Of a stretch of 64,000 bases of DNA, positions 34,499 through 44,002 are shown one piece after another. Position numbers and translations under genes: made by a program. Within the stretch, counting starts at the first letter, position 1. Every line of letters starts with the position of its first letter. The notes beneath the pieces were generated by a model. That model was not told the origin of the DNA. It made no database searches and worked only from the letters and a program-made list of their open reading frames with translations. Source of the stretch: Acerihabitans sp015654925 (GTDB taxonomy: Bacteria > Pseudomonadota > Gammaproteobacteria > Enterobacterales > Enterobacteriaceae); contig NZ_CP178732.1 of the NCBI RefSeq assembly GCF_047324175.1, positions 4,898,001 through 4,962,000 on the forward strand, in the 5' to 3' direction.

Positions 34499-35634
34499 CA
34501 AAATACCTGCCGCCCTTGCCGCCACACATTTTTCACATAAACATGGCCGTTATGGCGATGGGCCAGCACCAAATCGGCGCGCTTGCCTTCGGCGATCTGG
34601 CCGCGATCGGCGAGTCCCAGCGCCCGGGCCGGATTACCGGTCATCAACATCACCGCCTGCGGCAGGCTAAAGGTATTGGTCTCATCCGCCGCGATGCGAA
34701 ACGCCGCGTCCAGCAGACTGGCCGGGTAATAGTCGGAAGACAGAATATCCAGCACGCCAAGCGTCGCCAGATGATGCGCCGCCACATTGCCGGAGTGAGA
34801 TCCGCCGCGCACGATATTCGGCGCGCCCATCAGCACCTGCAAACCCAGTTGATGGGAAGCGAGCGCCGCCTCTTCGGTGGTGGGGAACTCGGCGATGGCG
34901 CTGCCCAGATCGCGGGATTCCAGCACATGCTCCAGGGTGGCGTCGTCATGGCTGGCCAGGGTAATGCCGCGCTGGCGGCAATGGGCGGCGATCGCCGCGC
35001 GATTCGGGGCGGCCCAGCGCGCCGACAGGGCGATTTGCTGTTCTTCATACTCGTCCATCTGCCGGTCGGTGAGATGGTATTTGCCCTGGGTATATTCCCG
35101 GTATTTCACCGGCGAGACAAACTGACGCTGGCCCGGTGAATGATCCATTAATGACACCAGGGAAACCCCGGGTTTTTCCATTAATTGCTCAAACAGCGAC
35201 AGCGTGCTGTCATGGGGCAGTTCGCAGCGCAGGTGCAGCCGGTGATCGGCGCGGGTCATGCCCGAATGCCGGGTAGCGATGATCGCATCGATCATTTTTT
35301 GCAAGGTGCCCGCGCGGTGGCCGCCGTCGCGCACATCGCCGATGGCCACCGCGTCCAGTACGGTCGTGATGCCGTTGGCGACCATTAACGCGTCATGGCT
35401 GCTCATGGCCGAATGGGCCGGCCAGTCGACATTCGGCCGGGGAGTAAAAAATTTATCCAGATTGTCGGTATGCAGCTCGATTAAGCCGGGCAGCAGCCAG
35501 CCGCCCTCGCCGTCCAGCGCCTGCGGCAGCCGGCTGGCGCCCGCGGCAAAGTTCCGGATCGCGCCGTCGCGCACTTCCAGCGAACCGTCGACGATTTCAT
35601 CGGCCAATACCAGGCGGACATTATTAATGATCAT
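34498..35634 (-). CDS. phnM: Alpha-D-ribose 1-methylphosphonate 5-triphosphate diphosphatase PhnM
   Basis: 378 residues of the amidohydrolase superfamily. Metal ligands appear in LIELHTDNLDKFFTPRP and in ASHDDATLEHV. PhnM removes pyrophosphate from the ribose triphosphate phosphonate formed by PhnGHIL, leaving the C-P lyase substrate. Full length. It overlaps phnL and phnN by one to four bases, so the operon is tightly coupled. Confidence 0.94.
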   Translation of the reverse strand: MIINNVRLVLADEIVDGSLEVRDGAIRNFAAGASRLPQALDGEGGWLLPGLIELHTDNLDKFFTPRPNVDWPAHSAMSSHDALMVANGITTVLDAVAIGDVRDGGHRAGTLQKMIDAIIATRHSGMTRADHRLHLRCELPHDSTLSLFEQLMEKPGVSLVSLMDHSPGQRQFVSPVKYREYTQGKYHLTDRQMDEYEEQQIALSARWAAPNRAAIAAHCRQRGITLASHDDATLEHVLESRDLGSAIAEFPTTEEAALASHQLGLQVLMGAPNIVRGGSHSGNVAAHHLATLGVLDILSSDYYPASLLDAAFRIAADETNTFSLPQAVMLMTGNPARALGLADRGQIAEGKRADLVLAHRHNGHVYVKNVWRQGRQVF

Positions 35635-36353
35635 GCGCGGTTCTCCACGGGCTGCGGCGGCTGCATATCATATAGCCGGTCGGCGACCCGCCGGCGCACC
35701 TCTTCATCATGGAAGATGCCGACAATCGCGGCGCCGCGCTGCTTGGCCTGCTCGATCAGCCCCACCACCGCCATGCTGTTGCGCTCGTCAAGGGAGGCGG
35801 TAGGTTCATCGAGCAGCAATACCGGATAATCCACGATAAAGCCGCGGGCGATATTCACCCGCTGCTGCTCGCCGCCGGAAAAAGTGGACGGCGCCAGATG
35901 CCACAAGCGCTGCGGCACGTTAAGCCGCTCCAGCAGCGCCTCGGCGCGCGCCCGGCATTGCAAGCCGTCGACGCCCAGTTCCAGCAGCGGCTGCATCACC
36001 AGGTTCAGCGCGCTGACCCGGGGGATAACCCGCAAAAACTGGCTGACCCAGCCGACGGTATGACGGCGCACCGCCAGGATTTCACGGGCTTCGGCCCGGA
36101 CGATATCCAGCCATTGCCCCTGATGCCGCACCAGGATTTGCCCCTGGTCGGGCAGATAATTCGCGTAGAGCGAGCGCAGCAGCGTGGATTTACCGCTGCC
36201 GGAGTGGCCATGCAGCACCACGCATTCCCCGCCCCCGACGGTCAGGTTGGCGTCATGCAGCACCGGCAGGCGTACGCCGTTCTGGTTATGTAACACGAAG
36301 GTTTTGCTGAGATGCTCCACCTGTAATTGCGTATTCATCTGTTTGTTGCCCAT
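35631..36353 (-). CDS. phnL: C-P lyase ABC-type subunit PhnL
   Basis: 240 residues. Walker A GHSGSGKSTLL, signature FSGGEQQRVNIARGF, Walker B VLLLDEPTASLD. PhnL is an ATP-binding subunit without membrane partner that helps PhnGHI attach the phosphonate to ribose of ATP. GGGTGA lies 8 bases before the ATG at 36353; a Met five codons on is an alternative start without ribosome site. Confidence 0.93.
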   Translation of the reverse strand: MGNKQMNTQLQVEHLSKTFVLHNQNGVRLPVLHDANLTVGGGECVVLHGHSGSGKSTLLRSLYANYLPDQGQILVRHQGQWLDIVRAEAREILAVRRHTVGWVSQFLRVIPRVSALNLVMQPLLELGVDGLQCRARAEALLERLNVPQRLWHLAPSTFSGGEQQRVNIARGFIVDYPVLLLDEPTASLDERNSMAVVGLIEQAKQRGAAIVGIFHDEEVRRRVADRLYDMQPPQPVENRA

Positions 36354-36371
36354 AGCGTAATGTCACCCACT

Positions 36372-37160
36372 TCAGGAGAGGACCGACGAAACCAATAATT
36401 GGGTATAGGGATGATGGGGATCGTCCAGCACCCGATCGGTCAGGCCGCTTTCTACCACCACGCCTTGCTTCATCACCAATAAACGATGGGCCAGCAGCCG
36501 CGCCACGCCCAAATCGTGGGTCACGATCACCGCCGCCAACTGCATTTCCACCACCAGATTGCGCAGCAGATCGAGCAGCCGCGCCTGCACGGAAACATCC
36601 AGCCCGCCGGTGGGTTCATCCATGAATACCATGCGCGGATGAGTCACCAGATTGCGGGCTATTTGCAGCCGTTGCTGCATCCCGCCGGAAAACGTGGTGG
36701 GAAAATCATCAATCCGCGCGACCGGAATCTCGACATCTTCCAGCCAGCGGCCGGCTTGACGGCGGATATCGCCATAGTTGCGCTGGCCCATCGCCATCAG
36801 GCGTTCGCCGATATTGCCGCCGGCTGATACCCGGGGGCGCAGCCCGTCCAGGGGATATTGGTGCACCACGCCCCATTCGGTGCGCAGCAAACGGCGGCGA
36901 TCGCTCTCGGCCATGGCGTAGAGATCCCGCGCCGCGCCTTCGCCCGGCCGGTACATAATCCGTCCCGCCTGCGGCGCCAGGCGCGCCGAAATCGATTTTA
37001 ACAGCGTGGTTTTGCCGGAGCCGGATTCGCCGACGATGCCCAGGACTTCGCCGGGATAGATCTGGAACGACACGTCGCTAAATCCCTTACCCGGCGCGTA
37101 GAGGTGCGTCAGATGCTCCACCGACAGAAGCGGCGTGGAGGAAAGCGGTACAAAGGTCAT
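36372..37160 (-). CDS. phnK: C-P lyase ABC-type subunit PhnK
   Basis: 262 residues from the ATG at 37160, which overlaps the phnJ stop (ATGA). Walker A GESGSGKTTLL, signature FSGGMQQRLQIARNL, Walker B MVFMDEPTGGLDVS. PhnK binds the PhnGHIJ core and, with PhnL, is thought to use ATP for its turnover. Intact and of normal length. Confidence 0.93.
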   Translation of the reverse strand: MTFVPLSSTPLLSVEHLTHLYAPGKGFSDVSFQIYPGEVLGIVGESGSGKTTLLKSISARLAPQAGRIMYRPGEGAARDLYAMAESDRRRLLRTEWGVVHQYPLDGLRPRVSAGGNIGERLMAMGQRNYGDIRRQAGRWLEDVEIPVARIDDFPTTFSGGMQQRLQIARNLVTHPRMVFMDEPTGGLDVSVQARLLDLLRNLVVEMQLAAVIVTHDLGVARLLAHRLLVMKQGVVVESGLTDRVLDDPHHPYTQLLVSSVLS

Positions 37161-38026
37161 GGCTGCTGCGCCTCTTGCTGATGGGAATGCTGCTCCAGTT
37201 GCTGTTGGCAAAAGTCGGTGTCGGAGCAAATAAACATGCGGTTGCCCAGATCGTCGAGTACCACTTCATCCAGATAGCTGTGGCGGGACCCGCACAGCGC
37301 GCAGGGCTGGTCCCACTGCTGTACGCTGAAGGGGTGATCGTCGAAATCCAGGCTGGCCACCTTGGTAAACGGCGGCAGCGCGTAGATGCGTTTTTCACGC
37401 CCGGCGCCGAACAGTTGCAGCGCCGGCATCATATGCATTTTCGGATTGTCGAACTTGGGGATCGGCGACGGGTCCATCACATAACGATCGTTGACCTTCA
37501 CCGGATAGGCGTAGGTGGTGGCGATATGGCCGTAGCGGGCGATGTCCTCATACAGCTTCACCTGCATCACCCCGTACTCTTCCAGGGCGTGCATTTTGCG
37601 GGTTTCGGTTTCCCGCGGTTCGATAAAGCGCAGCGGTTCGGGGATCGGCACCTGGTAAATCAGGATCTGGCCTGCGGCCAGCGGCGTTTCCGGAATACGG
37701 TGCCGGGTCTGGATAAGCGTGGCCAGGCTGGTGCGCACGGTGGTGGCCACGCCGGATACCCGCTGGAAAAAACGGCGAATGGACACCGCGTTGGTGGTGT
37801 CGTCCGCGCCCTGGTCGATGACCTTCAGCACATCGTCGCTGCCGATAATACTGGCGGTCAGCTGCACGCCGCCGGTGCCCCAGCCGTAAGGCATCGGCAT
37901 TTCCCGTCCGCCGAACGGCACCTGGTAACCGGGAATGGCCACCGCTTTGAGAATCGCCCGGCGGATCATGCGTTTGGTTTGCTCATCCAGATAGCCCGGA
38001 TTGTAGCCGGTCAAGATCTCACTCAT
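37157..38026 (-). CDS. phnJ: C-P lyase PhnJ (radical SAM enzyme)
   Basis: 289 residues from the ATG at 38026. PhnJ breaks the carbon-phosphorus bond with an iron-sulfur cluster, S-adenosylmethionine and a Cys radical. The four needed cysteines are present: Cys242, Cys245 and Cys267 for the cluster and Cys273 as the thiyl residue, one position later than in E. coli. The catalytic Gly region PFGGREMPMPYGWGTGG is intact. Overlaps phnI by eight bases. Confidence 0.95.
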   Translation of the reverse strand: MSEILTGYNPGYLDEQTKRMIRRAILKAVAIPGYQVPFGGREMPMPYGWGTGGVQLTASIIGSDDVLKVIDQGADDTTNAVSIRRFFQRVSGVATTVRTSLATLIQTRHRIPETPLAAGQILIYQVPIPEPLRFIEPRETETRKMHALEEYGVMQVKLYEDIARYGHIATTYAYPVKVNDRYVMDPSPIPKFDNPKMHMMPALQLFGAGREKRIYALPPFTKVASLDFDDHPFSVQQWDQPCALCGSRHSYLDEVVLDDLGNRMFICSDTDFCQQQLEQHSHQQEAQQP

Positions 38027-39119
38027 GCCGGTTCTCCCCCGGTGCGCCCGCACGCGTGGTAAATTCCCGGCGCAGGCGGTTGAGCAATTCCAGCTCGGCC
38101 TGGAAATCCACGTAGTGCGGCAGTTTCAGATGGGAGACGAAGCCCGCCGCCTCCACGTTATCGGCGTGCGCCAGTACAAACTCCTCATCCTGGGACGGGC
38201 TATCGACCGGCTCGCCGTAGTCGGGAGCCTGTAAAGCGCGATCCACCAGCGACATGGACATCGCCTTGCGTTCGGCGCGGCCGAAGACCAGGCCATAACC
38301 GCGGGTAAAATGCGGCGGCTGTTCCGGCGGATCGACAAAACCATTGACCATTTCACACTCGGTAAGCAGGATCTCGCCGATATCGATGGCAAACCCCAGC
38401 TCTTCCGGCACGATGGATACCGTCAGGTAGCCGCAGCGGATTTCGCCGGCGAACGGATGGGTGCGGCCGTAGCCGCGCTGGCCGGAATAACTCAGCGCCA
38501 GTAAGAATCCCTCATCGCCGCGCACCAACTGTTGCAAGCGGGCCGAACGGGAACAGGGATAGGCGGGGGGATGGCGGGTGATATCGTCCGGCTGGGCGCC
38601 GTCGTCCCGCTCCGCGGGCGCCAGCCCCTGGCGCCCCATCAGGTCGAAAACGTGGGTGCAGGTTTCCGGCAGCGGTTCATCGGCCCGCGGCGCCGCGGGC
38701 GCGTCGCCGCCTTCCGCCAGCAGGGTGAAATCCAGCAGCCGGTGGGTATAGTCATAGGTGGGCCCCAAGACCTGGCCGCCGGGCAGGTCCTTATAGACCG
38801 CCGAAATGCGGCGCTCAAGACGCATATTTTCCGTGCGCAGCGGCTCGCTGACCGCCAGGCGCGGCAGCGTCGTGCGGTAGGCCCGCAGCAAAAAAATGGC
38901 TTCGACCAAATCGCCGCTGGCCTGTTTAATCGCCAGCGACGCCAATTGCCGATCGTAAATCCCCCCTTCCGTCATCACCCGATCCACCGCCAGACCGAGC
39001 TGTTGCTCGATTTGGCCGCAGTCCAGCGCCGCCAGGGCCGCATCGCCGCGGCGCTGGTGGTTCTGTAATTGATGGGCGGCATCGATAGCCTGTTCCCCGC
39101 CTTTAACCGCAACGTACAT
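38019..39119 (-). CDS. phnI: C-P lyase core subunit PhnI
   Basis: 366 residues (MYVAVKGGEQAIDAAHQL). PhnI is the nucleosidase-like subunit that, with PhnG, PhnH and PhnL, displaces adenine from ATP by phosphonate. The GFVSHLKLPHYVDFQAEL end is typical. The start at 39119 matches the E. coli protein and overlaps the phnH stop (TGATG); an ATG six bases earlier is also possible. Confidence 0.94.
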   Translation of the reverse strand: MYVAVKGGEQAIDAAHQLQNHQRRGDAALAALDCGQIEQQLGLAVDRVMTEGGIYDRQLASLAIKQASGDLVEAIFLLRAYRTTLPRLAVSEPLRTENMRLERRISAVYKDLPGGQVLGPTYDYTHRLLDFTLLAEGGDAPAAPRADEPLPETCTHVFDLMGRQGLAPAERDDGAQPDDITRHPPAYPCSRSARLQQLVRGDEGFLLALSYSGQRGYGRTHPFAGEIRCGYLTVSIVPEELGFAIDIGEILLTECEMVNGFVDPPEQPPHFTRGYGLVFGRAERKAMSMSLVDRALQAPDYGEPVDSPSQDEEFVLAHADNVEAAGFVSHLKLPHYVDFQAELELLNRLRREFTTRAGAPGENRHE

Positions 39120-39700
39120 CAGCATTCCTCCACATGGGTGGCGCGCGGCACGGCCATCAGGCCCTCGCCGCAAACCAGCAGAAAATCGATACCGAGCGGA
39201 AAACGCCGCGGCCGGTTAAGCAGATAATTGCGCACCGCCGCCGGCAGGACCGGGCTTATCCGGCGGCGGGTTTCAATACCCGGGCCGCTCAGATACAGCG
39301 CGGCGCCCTCGCTCAGGCTGGCGACCTGCACCACCGCCGTAGCGCTGAACTCAGGGGAGGTTTCGCTGCCGCTGGACAGCGCCGCCAACTGCGCGGCGCC
39401 GGGCAGCGTATCGAACAAGGCAAACGCGGCCGCGTCCAGGCGTTCGGCCACCGGCGCGCCGGTATGGAAACGCAGGTTATCCATCACCGTTTGCTCCCCA
39501 AGCGCGGGGCTGAGCCAGACCGGCGTTGCGCCGTCAGCCAGCGTCAGCAGCACGCTGGTCGCCGCCGGCCCGATGGCGCCCCATCCCGGCACGTCCGCCA
39601 GCGTGACCCGCACGCCCGGTTCGCCCAGGGCTTTAAGGATCAGGCGAAACGCCTGCTGGGATTGGTGAATGGGCTGGGTAAATCCCGCCAGTAACTCCAT
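39119..39700 (-). CDS. phnH: C-P lyase core subunit PhnH
   Basis: 193 residues (AFRLILKALGEPGVRVTL, YLSGPGIETRRRISP, RRFPLGIDFLLVCGE). A structural subunit of the PhnGHIJ complex with a PLP-transferase-like fold but no cofactor. Overlaps phnG by one base (TAATG). Confidence 0.93.
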   Translation of the reverse strand: MELLAGFTQPIHQSQQAFRLILKALGEPGVRVTLADVPGWGAIGPAATSVLLTLADGATPVWLSPALGEQTVMDNLRFHTGAPVAERLDAAAFALFDTLPGAAQLAALSSGSETSPEFSATAVVQVASLSEGAALYLSGPGIETRRRISPVLPAAVRNYLLNRPRRFPLGIDFLLVCGEGLMAVPRATHVEEC

Positions 39701-40146
39701 TAGTTATCCCCCCTTACCAGAGTAAAGAAATCAACCCGGCTGGCGGCGATTTCCCGCGCCCGCGCCTGCTGATGTTCCCGGCGCAGGGCGGCCAGCGGCT
39801 CAATGAGCCGCTGTTGCAACTGTTCATGGTGCGCCGGCAGTTGCAGCAGGGCATCGGCCAGGGCGCACAGTTCGGCGTGCGCCTTATCGCGCCCGGCCAC
39901 ATAACTGTAACCATAGGCGCCGCTGGTCAGACGAATCACCGCGCGGGTGACCGTCATATCGCCCAGGACAAACCGCCGCCCGGTCGCCCCCATGCGCGCC
40001 TGCAGCTGGGTCAGCCCGATTTCCGGCGCCCGCACCAGGTGAAAATCCACCCGCAGATCCAAGGCCTGCCAATGGGCCTTTAATTGCTGCGGGGGACTGG
40101 CCGCCAAGACCGCCATCCAGCATTGCCGTTGTTGTTGGGTAAACAT
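39700..40146 (-). CDS. phnG: C-P lyase core subunit PhnG
   Basis: 148 residues (RQCWMAVLAASPPQQLKAHW, FVLGDMTVTRAVIRLTSG, GYSYVAGRDKAHAELCALAD). Needed with PhnH, PhnI and PhnL for the first step of phosphonate breakdown. The ATG follows the phnF stop directly (TGAATG). Confidence 0.93.
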   Translation of the reverse strand: MFTQQQRQCWMAVLAASPPQQLKAHWQALDLRVDFHLVRAPEIGLTQLQARMGATGRRFVLGDMTVTRAVIRLTSGAYGYSYVAGRDKAHAELCALADALLQLPAHHEQLQQRLIEPLAALRREHQQARAREIAASRVDFFTLVRGDN

Positions 40147-40875
40147 TCAGTGCTCCATCGTCAGTTCGATCATATCGGCGCGCGACAGGGTGTAGGAATA
40201 CTCCGCCACCCGGTCGCTGCCGGCGCAGGCGTTAATCGTACGCACGCATAGCAGGGGAATTTGGTTGGCCACTTCCAGCAGTTGGCTTTCTTTGGTTTGC
40301 GAACGCCGGGCGCTGATACGCGTTTGCCGGCGAACCAGCCCCTGGTCAAGGCGGGTTTTGATAAAGTCGTGCAGCGATCCATTGCGAAACTGCTGCAGGG
40401 CGGGCCACCAGCCCAGATCCGGCAGGTAATGGTCGATGACGCTCAGCGGTACGCCGTTGACCCGGCGCAGGGTGCGTAAATGGATCACGGTATCTCCCGC
40501 GTCGCAGGACAGCGCGCTCGCCACCGCTTCGCTGCAGGGACGCAGCACCGCCAGCAATAATTCGCTGGTGGGATGGCTGCCCTGATCCAGCAGATTCTGG
40601 CTGAAGTGGGTGCGGGCATGCAGCGGATAGTCATAGGGGCGCATCAGCACCAGGATGCCGATGCCGTGCCGGCGTTGCAGCCAGCCGCGGTCCACCAGTT
40701 GATCCACCGCCCGGCGCAGGGTATGGCGGTTCACCTGATAACGCTGCGCCAGCTGCTGTTCGGAGGGCAGATAATCACCGCAGCGATAGCGGGCGCGCAC
40801 TTCTTGCTCCAGCAGCGCGGCGATTTCCTGATAGCGGGTGGGGTAACTGGTCGGATGTCTAGACAAGTTAAGCAT
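40147..40875 (-). CDS. phnF: GntR-family regulator PhnF
   Basis: 242 residues from the ATG at 40875. N-terminal GntR winged helix (GDYLPSEQQLAQRYQVNRHT, LRRAVDQLVDRGWLQRRHG) and a UTRA ligand domain. PhnF regulates phosphonate genes in relatives. It is first gene of the C-P lyase operon and divergent from phnC, so it can control both from the shared 341-base space. Confidence 0.92.
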   Translation of the reverse strand: MLNLSRHPTSYPTRYQEIAALLEQEVRARYRCGDYLPSEQQLAQRYQVNRHTLRRAVDQLVDRGWLQRRHGIGILVLMRPYDYPLHARTHFSQNLLDQGSHPTSELLLAVLRPCSEAVASALSCDAGDTVIHLRTLRRVNGVPLSVIDHYLPDLGWWPALQQFRNGSLHDFIKTRLDQGLVRRQTRISARRSQTKESQLLEVANQIPLLCVRTINACAGSDRVAEYSYTLSRADMIELTMEH

Positions 40876-41216
40876 AAAAAAATACTCCGCGAAGGGGCAT
40901 GGCATGACGAGCACCGGCGGAACAAAGGGGGTGGATAATGGGGGCCATGATAAAAAATCCCGTGATGAAATTGCTTATCATGGTGCGGGGGCCAGATGAC
41001 AATTACGTTAATCCGAGGTGACGTAAATATGAATAATAATGCCGGCGCCACTATGCTGGCGACCGGATGGTAATATAGCCCAAAGGCCCTTTACATATTC
41101 ATCCAATAAGCGCCGCAGGCGTCATCTGACCATCATATAACGATCATCCTGTTGTCATAAATTAAACCCTTAATACATCCCATATCCTGTTGATAGCCCG
41201 ATTCCGGAGCATAATT
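40876..41216. promoter_or_regulatory. Divergent promoter region of the two phn operons
   Basis: A 341-base AT-rich intergenic region between phnF and phnC. A half-site TTGTCATAAAT at about 41152-41162 resembles one half of a Pho box (CTGTCAT plus AT-rich tail). A second, full half is not convincing. A ribosome site GGAG lies 7 bases before phnC. PhoB control is expected for this pathway but only weakly supported here. Confidence 0.5.
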
Positions 41217-42050
41217 ATGGCACAGGCAATATTGAAACTGGCGCAGGCCCATTACCATGAACCACTGCCGGGCCGCCAAAAACAAGTATTGGCGGTCAAA
41301 GGATTAAATAAGCAATTCAAAGCGCAGCAAAATGTACTGACCAATATCAATTTTAATCTTTTCGCCGGTGAACTGGTCGCGGTTATCGGCCGGTCCGGGG
41401 CCGGTAAATCCACCTTGTTGCATATGCTAAACGGCACCATCCCGAGTTCCGGCGGTGAAATGCTGCATTATCAGGAGGATGGTTCCACGCTGGATATCGC
41501 CAGGCTGACCGCGCGCCAGATGCGGCGATGGCGAGCGCAGTGCGGCATGATTTTCCAGGATTTCTGCCTGGTGCCGCGGCTGGATGTCATTACCAACGTC
41601 CTGCTGGGACGCCTGAGCCACACCTCTACGTTTAAGTCATTTTTTAAAGTATTCGATGACGGCGATCGCGCCAGGGCCATTGAATTATTGCAATGGCTGA
41701 ATATGCTGCCCCACGCTTTGCAACGGGCGGAAAACCTGTCCGGCGGCCAAATGCAGCGGGTGGCCATTTGCCGGGCCATGATGCAAAACCCGAAAATCAT
41801 GCTGGCTGATGAGCCGGTGGCCTCCCTCGATCCCAAGAATACCCGGCGTATTATGGATGCCCTGCAAAAGGTGGCGGAAAATGATATTGCCGTGGTGGTT
41901 AACCTGCATTCGGTCGAATTAGTAAAACAATATTGTACCCGGGTGATTGGTATTTCCCAGGGTAAAATCATTTTTGACGGCCGTCCCGACATGCTGGATG
42001 AATCGATATTACAGGCATTATACGGTGAGGAAGCCCCCCAGGTTCATTGA
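41217..42050 (+). CDS. phnC: Phosphonate ABC transporter ATP-binding protein PhnC
   Basis: 277 residues from the ATG at 41217. Walker A GRSGAGKSTLL, signature LSGGQMQRVAICRAM, Walker B IMLADEPVASLD. It powers import by PhnD and PhnE. First gene of the plus-strand uptake operon. The N-terminus is about 25 residues longer than in many PhnC proteins. Confidence 0.93.
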   Translation: MAQAILKLAQAHYHEPLPGRQKQVLAVKGLNKQFKAQQNVLTNINFNLFAGELVAVIGRSGAGKSTLLHMLNGTIPSSGGEMLHYQEDGSTLDIARLTARQMRRWRAQCGMIFQDFCLVPRLDVITNVLLGRLSHTSTFKSFFKVFDDGDRARAIELLQWLNMLPHALQRAENLSGGQMQRVAICRAMMQNPKIMLADEPVASLDPKNTRRIMDALQKVAENDIAVVVNLHSVELVKQYCTRVIGISQGKIIFDGRPDMLDESILQALYGEEAPQVH

Positions 42051-42136
42051 CCGGTTTACGCACGCCGTACCGGCACGAAAAACATGGCGTCATGAGTTTT
42101 ATTTCTTTTTCCTATTCACACACAAAGGCTATTCTA

Positions 42137-43069
42137 ATGAACAAAATACTTTCCGTGATAACACTGCTGGCCGGCGCGATAATATCTTGCAACGGTAATG
42201 CGGCAGACGCACCCAAAGAGCTTAATCTGGGCATATTAGGCGGACAAAACGCCACGCAGCAAATTGGCGATAATATGTGTGTGAAGGAGTTCATGGATAA
42301 GACGTTAAACGTCGATACCAAACTGCGTAATTCTTCCGATTATTCTGGCGTCATTCAGGGCATTCTCGGCGATAAAGTGGATATGGTATTAAGCATGTCG
42401 CCCTCATCCTACGCCTCGGTCTACCTGAATAACCCCAAGGCGGTGGATTTGGTCGGGATCGTAGTGGATGATGCCGACCAGTCGCGGGGCTATCATTCGG
42501 TGGTCGTGGTAAAAGCCGACAGCCCTTATAAAAAACTGGAAGATTTAAAAGGCAAGTCTTTTGGTTTCGCCGATCCGGATTCCACTTCCGGTTACCTGAC
42601 CCCCGACCATGTGTTCAAAAAACAGTTCGGCGGCAATATCGATAATAAATACAACAACTTTTTTTCCAGCATCACGTTCTCGGGCGGCCATGAACAGGAC
42701 ATCCTCGGCGTCCTCAACGGCCAGTTCGAAGGCGCGGTAACCTGGGCGTCAATGGTGGGCGATTATAATAGCGGTTATAACTCCGGCGCCTTCGGCCGGT
42801 TGATCCGTGCGGATCATCCCGATTTAATGAAACAAATCCGTATCATCTGGCAATCGCCGCTGATCCCCAACGGCCCGATTTTAGTGCGCAACTCGTTGCC
42901 GGCGGACTTTAAAGCCAAGCTGGTGGCCGCCATCAAACAGTTGGATAAAGAAGATCACGGCTGCTTTATCAAAGCGGTCGGCGGCAAGCAGCATATCGAA
43001 AATACGTCCCTGAGCGAATACCAGGATATTATCGATCTGAAACGCGAGTTGACCAAAGGCAACCGTTAA
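42137..43069 (+). CDS. phnD: Phosphonate-binding periplasmic protein PhnD
   Basis: 310 residues with a signal peptide (MNKILSVITLLAGAIISC, cleavage near GNAADA). Family segments are LNLGILGGQNATQQI, FADPDSTSGYLTPDHVFKK and IIWQSPLIPNGPILVR. It catches alkylphosphonates in the periplasm. The ATG at 42137 has AAAGG 8 bases upstream. Confidence 0.94.
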   Translation: MNKILSVITLLAGAIISCNGNAADAPKELNLGILGGQNATQQIGDNMCVKEFMDKTLNVDTKLRNSSDYSGVIQGILGDKVDMVLSMSPSSYASVYLNNPKAVDLVGIVVDDADQSRGYHSVVVVKADSPYKKLEDLKGKSFGFADPDSTSGYLTPDHVFKKQFGGNIDNKYNNFFSSITFSGGHEQDILGVLNGQFEGAVTWASMVGDYNSGYNSGAFGRLIRADHPDLMKQIRIIWQSPLIPNGPILVRNSLPADFKAKLVAAIKQLDKEDHGCFIKAVGGKQHIENTSLSEYQDIIDLKRELTKGNR

Positions 43070-43138
43070 CCGACCCGTGATGTTTATTAACCCGCGCCGG
43101 CCGGCGGTTCACGGCCGGCGTCACACCGGTGGCTTATT

Positions 43139-44002
43139 TTGAATACCGATTTCACTCATTATTACCATCAGGTGCGCCGCAAACAAAAACGCGACACCCT
43201 GCTGTGGTCGCTGGTGTTGGTGGTGTTATATCTCGGTGCCGGCAATATTGCCGAATTCAATCTTTATGCGGTATGGGTCGCGATTCCGCATTTTCTTGAT
43301 TATTTAGCACAGACTATTCCCGTCCTGCACTGGAAACTCCTGTTCGCCGACGGCCATACCCAGGGCTCGCTGCCCTACTGGGGATACCGCCTGCATATTC
43401 AATTGCCGCTGATTTGGGACACCGTGCAGCTGGCGCTGGCTTCGACGATAATCTCGGTGCTGGCGGCAAGCGCCCTGGCCTTCCTGGCGGCGGGCAATAC
43501 CAAAAGCCCCGCGCCGCTGCGCTTCACCATCCGTACCCTGGTGGCTTTTCTCAGAACCATGCCGGAGCTGGCATGGGCGGTGATGTTCGTGATGGCGTTC
43601 GGCATCGGCGCGTTTCCCGGTTTTCTGACGCTGGCGCTGCACACCATCGGCAGCCTGACCAAACTGTTTTACGAAGCGTTGGAAAGCGCCTCCAATAAGC
43701 CGGTGCGCGGTTTGACCGCCTGCGGCGCGGGCACGCTGCAAACTATGCGTTTCGGTTTGTGGCCGCAGGTTAAACCGATTTTCCTGTCCTATAGCTTTAT
43801 GCGGCTGGAAATCAATTTCCGCCTGTCGACCATTCTCGGGCTGGTAGGCGCCGGCGGCATCGGCCAGGAGCTGATGACCAATATCAAACTCGATCAATAC
43901 GATCAGGTCAGCATGACGCTCTTGCTGATTATTCTGGTGGTGGCATTGCTGGATTATCTGTCGGGCAAGCTGCGTAAATGGGTCGTCGAGGGTAAAAAAT
44001 AA
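43139..44002 (+). CDS. phnE: Phosphonate ABC transporter permease PhnE (first)
   Basis: 287 residues, five to six membrane helices, with the permease loop MPELAWAVMF and the EAA-like segment GLTACGAGTLQTMRFGLWPQ before LGLVGAGGIGQEL. The start seems to be TTG at 43139, with GGTGG 8 bases upstream; no ATG occurs before the core. It overlaps the next permease gene by one base. Confidence 0.9.
   Translation: MNTDFTHYYHQVRRKQKRDTLLWSLVLVVLYLGAGNIAEFNLYAVWVAIPHFLDYLAQTIPVLHWKLLFADGHTQGSLPYWGYRLHIQLPLIWDTVQLALASTIISVLAASALAFLAAGNTKSPAPLRFTIRTLVAFLRTMPELAWAVMFVMAFGIGAFPGFLTLALHTIGSLTKLFYEALESASNKPVRGLTACGAGTLQTMRFGLWPQVKPIFLSYSFMRLEINFRLSTILGLVGAGGIGQELMTNIKLDQYDQVSMTLLLIILVVALLDYLSGKLRKWVVEGKK

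Noticed and set aside
41100..41170. A complete Pho box before phnC
   Set aside because: Only one half-site is acceptable; the second 11-base repeat is not present at the required spacing.
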